Below the pieces are notes generated by a model. That model had not been told where the DNA came from. It made no database searches and saw only the letters and a program-made list of their open reading frames with translations. DNA of 64,000 nucleotides from Bacteroidota bacterium (lineage in GTDB: Bacteria; Bacteroidota; Bacteroidia; Flavobacteriales_F; PHOS-HE28), in contig JACTMO010000015.1 of NCBI GenBank assembly GCA_014584605.1, positions 1 through 64,000 of the forward strand, written 5' to 3'. This document shows positions 61,499-64,000 of this stretch, piece after piece. Both the position numbers and the translations under genes were made by a program. Every line of letters starts with the position of its first letter. Position 1 is the stretch's first letter.

Positions 61499-62776
61499 TT
61501 AGGGGATGTAGCCCTTGGCGGGGTCGGTGACCAGCAGGCGCACCAGGTCGATCCGGCTGTGGTCCACCTGGGCCACGGTGAAGCGGAAGGGACCGAGGTC
61601 GATCACCCGACCCTGCTCGGGCAATGAGCCGGTGTGGTGCAGCAACAGGCCCGCCAAGGTGTCGTAGTGGTCGCTGCGCGGCAGGGCCAGGCGATGGGCC
61701 GAGACCAGGTGCTCCACCTCGGTGCGCGCGCTGAACAGGAACTCGTGCTCACCCACGCGCTCCTCCACCTCCTGTCCGATGTCGTGCTCGTCCTCGATGT
61801 CGCCCACGATGGTCTCCACGACATCCTCGATGGTGAGCAGTCCGGCCGTGCCACCGAACTCGTCCACCACCACGGCCACATGGCCGCGCTGGCGGGTGAA
61901 CTTGCGCAGCACCTCATCGGCGGGCATGGTCCCCGGGATGTGATCCACCGGGCGCAGCACGGAACGGATGGTGCGGGGCCTGCGGAACAGTTCATGGCCA
62001 TGGACGTAGCCGATGATGTTGTCGATGCTGTCCCTGTACACCAGCAGCTTGCTGAGCCCGGTTTCCACGAAACGCCGGTGCAGGGCCTCGATGGGTTCCT
62101 CCACGCCGATGGCCTCCACCTCTGCGCGGGGCACCATGAGGTCGCGAGCCTTTGTAGCGCTGAGGCTCAACGTGTTACGGAAATATTCCACCTCGGCGTC
62201 CAGCGCCTCGGAACGCGGGGCCTGGGTCTCCAGGCTGCGCAGGAACTCATCAAGGTCCACCCGGCCGATGGTGGGCCGGACGGCCTGGCCCCGCATCCCG
62301 AACAGGCCAAGGAGGCCCTGGCTCGCGGCGGTGAGCAGCAGCACCACAGGGCGAAAAAGGAGGTAGAGCGCGCGCAAGGGCAGGGCGAACAAGGCCAGGC
62401 CATGGTCGGGGTCGGTCCGGAAAAGGGCCCGGGGCAGGAACTCCCCCAGGATGAGCACGATCAGGGTGCACAAGCCGGTTTGCGCCACAAGCACGAAGAG
62501 CCCATCGGGGTACAGGCCACGGAGCCACGGGCCCATGGCCTTGGCGGCCACCAGGCCGAAGACCACCTGGGCCAGGGTGCTGCCCACCAGGAGGGCACCG
62601 GATACCCGGGCCTGCCGGTCGAGCAAGGGGGCCACCAAGGCCGCCCACCAGTCCCCCTCCTTGCGCCGCAGTTCGATGTACAGTCTGTTGCCCGTTGCGA
62701 AGGCGACCTCGAGCCCGGCGCAAAGGGCGGCCACCAGCAGGCTGGCAACGATAAGCACGATGTCGGCCGTGGCCAT
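61499..62776 (-). CDS. Hemolysin-family protein (CNNM-CBS-CorC/HlyC)
   Basis: A 425-residue membrane protein. The CNNM/DUF21 domain (residues 1-180) has three to four helices (MATADIVLIVASLLVAALC, AQTGLCTLIVLILGEFLPRAL); then a CBS pair (about 200-325: LMVPRAEVEAIGVEEPIEAL, HGHELFRR, VAVVVDEFGGTAGLLTIEDV) and a C-terminal CorC_HlyC domain (about 340-425). Such proteins are Mg2+/Co2+ transport or efflux factors. GldE is a paralogue, but that gene normally sits with ssb and gldD, which are absent here, so I do not use the name. Confidence 0.88.
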   Translation of the reverse strand: MATADIVLIVASLLVAALCAGLEVAFATGNRLYIELRRKEGDWWAALVAPLLDRQARVSGALLVGSTLAQVVFGLVAAKAMGPWLRGLYPDGLFVLVAQTGLCTLIVLILGEFLPRALFRTDPDHGLALFALPLRALYLLFRPVVLLLTAASQGLLGLFGMRGQAVRPTIGRVDLDEFLRSLETQAPRSEALDAEVEYFRNTLSLSATKARDLMVPRAEVEAIGVEEPIEALHRRFVETGLSKLLVYRDSIDNIIGYVHGHELFRRPRTIRSVLRPVDHIPGTMPADEVLRKFTRQRGHVAVVVDEFGGTAGLLTIEDVVETIVGDIEDEHDIGQEVEERVGEHEFLFSARTEVEHLVSAHRLALPRSDHYDTLAGLLLHHTGSLPEQGRVIDLGPFRFTVAQVDHSRIDLVRLLVTDPAKGYIP

Positions 62777-62784
62777 GGCCGCGC

Positions 62785-62994
62785 CTAAGCCTTGCGGGCC
62801 CGGTCGTCCAGGGCCTCCAGCTTGCCGCGCATCATTCTGCGCATGCCCCACATGGCTGCGGCGATCACCGGGAACCACAGCCAGCGGGCGCCTTCCGCCC
62901 AACCGTTCACGGCGATGCTCCACACCGCGGCCAGGGCCGTACCGATGGCCACGGCGAGCCAGAAGTGCTCCATGAAGCGATGGACCTTGCGCAC
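62785..62994 (-). CDS. Small two-helix membrane protein
   Basis: A 69-residue protein of unknown function. From the GTG chosen (just after the lptC stop): a basic start (RKVHRFMEHFW), helix 1 (about 10-30, LAVAIGTALAAVWSIAVNG), helix 2 (about 36-50, WLWFPVIAAAMWGMRR), and a charged end. An ATG seven codons later (62973) is equally possible. It lies between lptC and the CorC/HlyC gene with gaps of 4 and 8 bp; a small hypothetical protein in this spot is common in the phylum. Confidence 0.65.
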   Translation of the reverse strand: MRKVHRFMEHFWLAVAIGTALAAVWSIAVNGWAEGARWLWFPVIAAAMWGMRRMMRGKLEALDDRARKA

Positions 62995-62998
62995 GGTG

Positions 62999-63583
62999 TC
63001 AGTGGGCGTTGGTGGCGAAGGTATCACCCGTGGCGACATGGAAGGTGCCCGTGATCCGCTTGACCGTGTAGCGGCTGAAGTCCTCGTTGGCCTCCAGGCC
63101 CACGCCGTGGATGACGTCGGCACGGCGGGCGATGCGCACCGGGCGGTCGGTATGCACCCGGCCGCTGTCGCGGTCCCACACCAGGTGCTCGGTCTCCAGG
63201 CGCTCGCCCCGGGGGTTGGTGAACACCACGTTCTCGCTCACCTCCATGCGGTCGATCGCGGGCAGGATGGTGCCCCTGCGTGCGGTGAGCACGCTTCCGG
63301 GCTGGCCGGTGCGGTCGAAGAAGACCAGTTCGACCCCCTCGCTCAGCTCGGTGCGGCGCCGTTCCGGGGCCAGGTGCTCGGCGATGCGCCCGGCGCGGAG
63401 CCTGTTCTGCAGGCGTCCGCTGTCGCTGTACAGGTACACGGCATCGCCGGTCACCCGGTCCGGGGCATCGGCCGGCAATTCCACGGCCGCCACGCGGTCC
63501 AGGTCGTTGGTGCACGCCAGCAACCCCGCGCCGAACAGGGCGAGGGCGAACCAGGGCAGGGGTCCGCCGGTGCGGCAGCTCAT
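62999..63583 (-). CDS. lptC: LPS export protein LptC
   Basis: A 194-residue lipoprotein-like LptC. The signal sequence ends in a lipobox-like GAGLLAC (Cys24), so it may be lipid-anchored rather than held by a helix as in E. coli. The rest is a single OstA/jellyroll repeat domain: GDAVYLYSDSGRLQNRLRAG, LSEGVELVFFDRTGQ, GTILPAIDRMEVSENVVF. It bridges the LptB2FG motor and LptA. Overlaps the upstream barrel gene by 4 nt. Confidence 0.9.
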   Translation of the reverse strand: MSCRTGGPLPWFALALFGAGLLACTNDLDRVAAVELPADAPDRVTGDAVYLYSDSGRLQNRLRAGRIAEHLAPERRRTELSEGVELVFFDRTGQPGSVLTARRGTILPAIDRMEVSENVVFTNPRGERLETEHLVWDRDSGRVHTDRPVRIARRADVIHGVGLEANEDFSRYTVKRITGTFHVATGDTFATNAH

Positions 63584-64000
63584 TCGATCCGACGCTTGCG
63601 GAACCAGACCTCGCGGAGGTCCGGTGTGATCGTGAAGCCCACGAAGAGGTCGATGTACCCTTCGGTGATCCGGCCGGCGGCAGGGGTGGACCGTTCACCC
63701 ACGTCAACGCCCAGGTTGAAGCGTGAACGGGTGGTGGAACCCAGGAGCGGCAGCGAAAGACCGGCGCTAAGGGCCGTTACGCGCAGCGCTTCACCACCCA
63801 CGCGCAGGTAATCCTGGGCATGGCGCAACCCGAGGCGATAGGTGGTCCGGCCCATGAACGAACCGTTGCGCAGGCCGAGGGGGGTCCAGGCGGCGCCCAC
63901 GGCATAGCTCATGCTCGGGCCCAGGCCTTCGGGCAGGGTGTAGCTTTCCACATCGATGCGCAGGCTGCTCCAATCGCGGCGGCGCACCTCGGCGGTCACC
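63580..64000 (-). CDS. Outer-membrane beta-barrel protein, C-terminal part
   Basis: Runs off the window; the 140 C-terminal residues visible are alternating strands with short turns (LRIDVESYTLPEGLGPSMSY, TTYRLGLRHAQDYLRVGG, ALSAGLSLPLLGSTTRSRFN, EGYIDLFVGFTITP) and a basic end (FRKRRIE). This is barrel-like and fits the FadL/OMPP1-type protein often found before lptC in Flavobacteriia; the family cannot be confirmed from this part. The true start is outside the window. Confidence 0.7.
   Translation of the reverse strand, partial: VTAEVRRRDWSSLRIDVESYTLPEGLGPSMSYAVGAAWTPLGLRNGSFMGRTTYRLGLRHAQDYLRVGGEALRVTALSAGLSLPLLGSTTRSRFNLGVDVGERSTPAAGRITEGYIDLFVGFTITPDLREVWFRKRRIE

Noticed and set aside
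61499-62776. gldE (gliding motility)
   Set aside because: Same domain order, but the neighbours (lptC, ppiD-like) are those of the general CorC/HlyC paralogue; ssb and gldD are missing.

Overview
The window is one contiguous, very gene-dense, GC-rich stretch of a Bacteroidota chromosome, most likely from an unusually high-GC member of the Flavobacteriales. The support is a type IX secretion (T9SS) C-terminal sorting domain, a PCMD-type secreted protein, Bacteroidota-style promoters (TAnnTTTG or TAnnTTCG close to start codons, with little sign of Shine-Dalgarno sequences), a sigma-54 regulator without HTH of the type common in this phylum, and lineage-typical neighbourhoods (lptC / small membrane protein / CorC-HlyC protein / PpiD). 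I see no tRNA, rRNA, CRISPR array, insertion sequence or prophage. It is backbone plus one surface-polysaccharide region.

Layout: 0.1-7.3 kb, a secreted T9SS protein, a lipid A-type acyltransferase, a fatty acid desaturase, an ABC exporter pair, a Ppx/GppA phosphatase and a YitT membrane protein. 7.3-14.8 kb, a secreted PCMD protein, a sigma-54 response regulator, a beta-propeller sensor kinase with a NarL-type regulator, and a small membrane protein. 14.9-24.4 kb, alaS, an M23 peptidase, a MerR regulator, an FkbM methyltransferase, hldD, a QueD homologue, folE, a BI-1 protein, fabD and a CpsB-like phosphatase.

24.4-39.7 kb is the carbohydrate region. Its leftward genes make dTDP-4-keto-6-deoxyglucose (rfbB), UDP-GlcNAc3NAcA precursors (wbpA, wbpB, wbpD, wbpE), UDP-glucuronate (ugd) and UDP-xylose (UXS type). 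Its rightward genes are a beta-barrel protein, waaA and a four-gene cassette: carbamoyltransferase, SGNH hydrolase, DUF5989 microprotein and SxtJ-like protein. The cassette has the same families as sxtI, sxtJ and sxtK of cyanobacterial saxitoxin clusters, but sits here in an LPS/polysaccharide setting. No glycosyltransferase other than WaaA, no flippase and no polymerase is present.

39.8-43.9 kb is the translation cluster rplM-rpsI-rpsB-tsf-pyrH-frr (leftward). 44.1-47.5 kb is a 1136-residue YVTN-propeller/di-haem cytochrome. 47.6-54.7 kb has kbl, a degenerate CPBP protein, gatC, an acyltransferase, trpS and purH. 53.7-59.3 kb is the elongasome operon mreB-mreC-mreD-mrdA-rodA. 59.4-64 kb has a PpiD-like chaperone, a CorC/HlyC protein, a small membrane protein, lptC and the end of a beta-barrel protein.

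The most novel items are: (1) a roughly 230-residue C-terminal module with two dockerin-like 'NDRD' repeats, shared by two otherwise unrelated secreted proteins at 7.3 and 44.1 kb; (2) the sxtI/J/K-like carbamoylation cassette; and (3) -7 promoter elements lying 4-12 nt from start codons, which predicts leaderless or nearly leaderless mRNAs.
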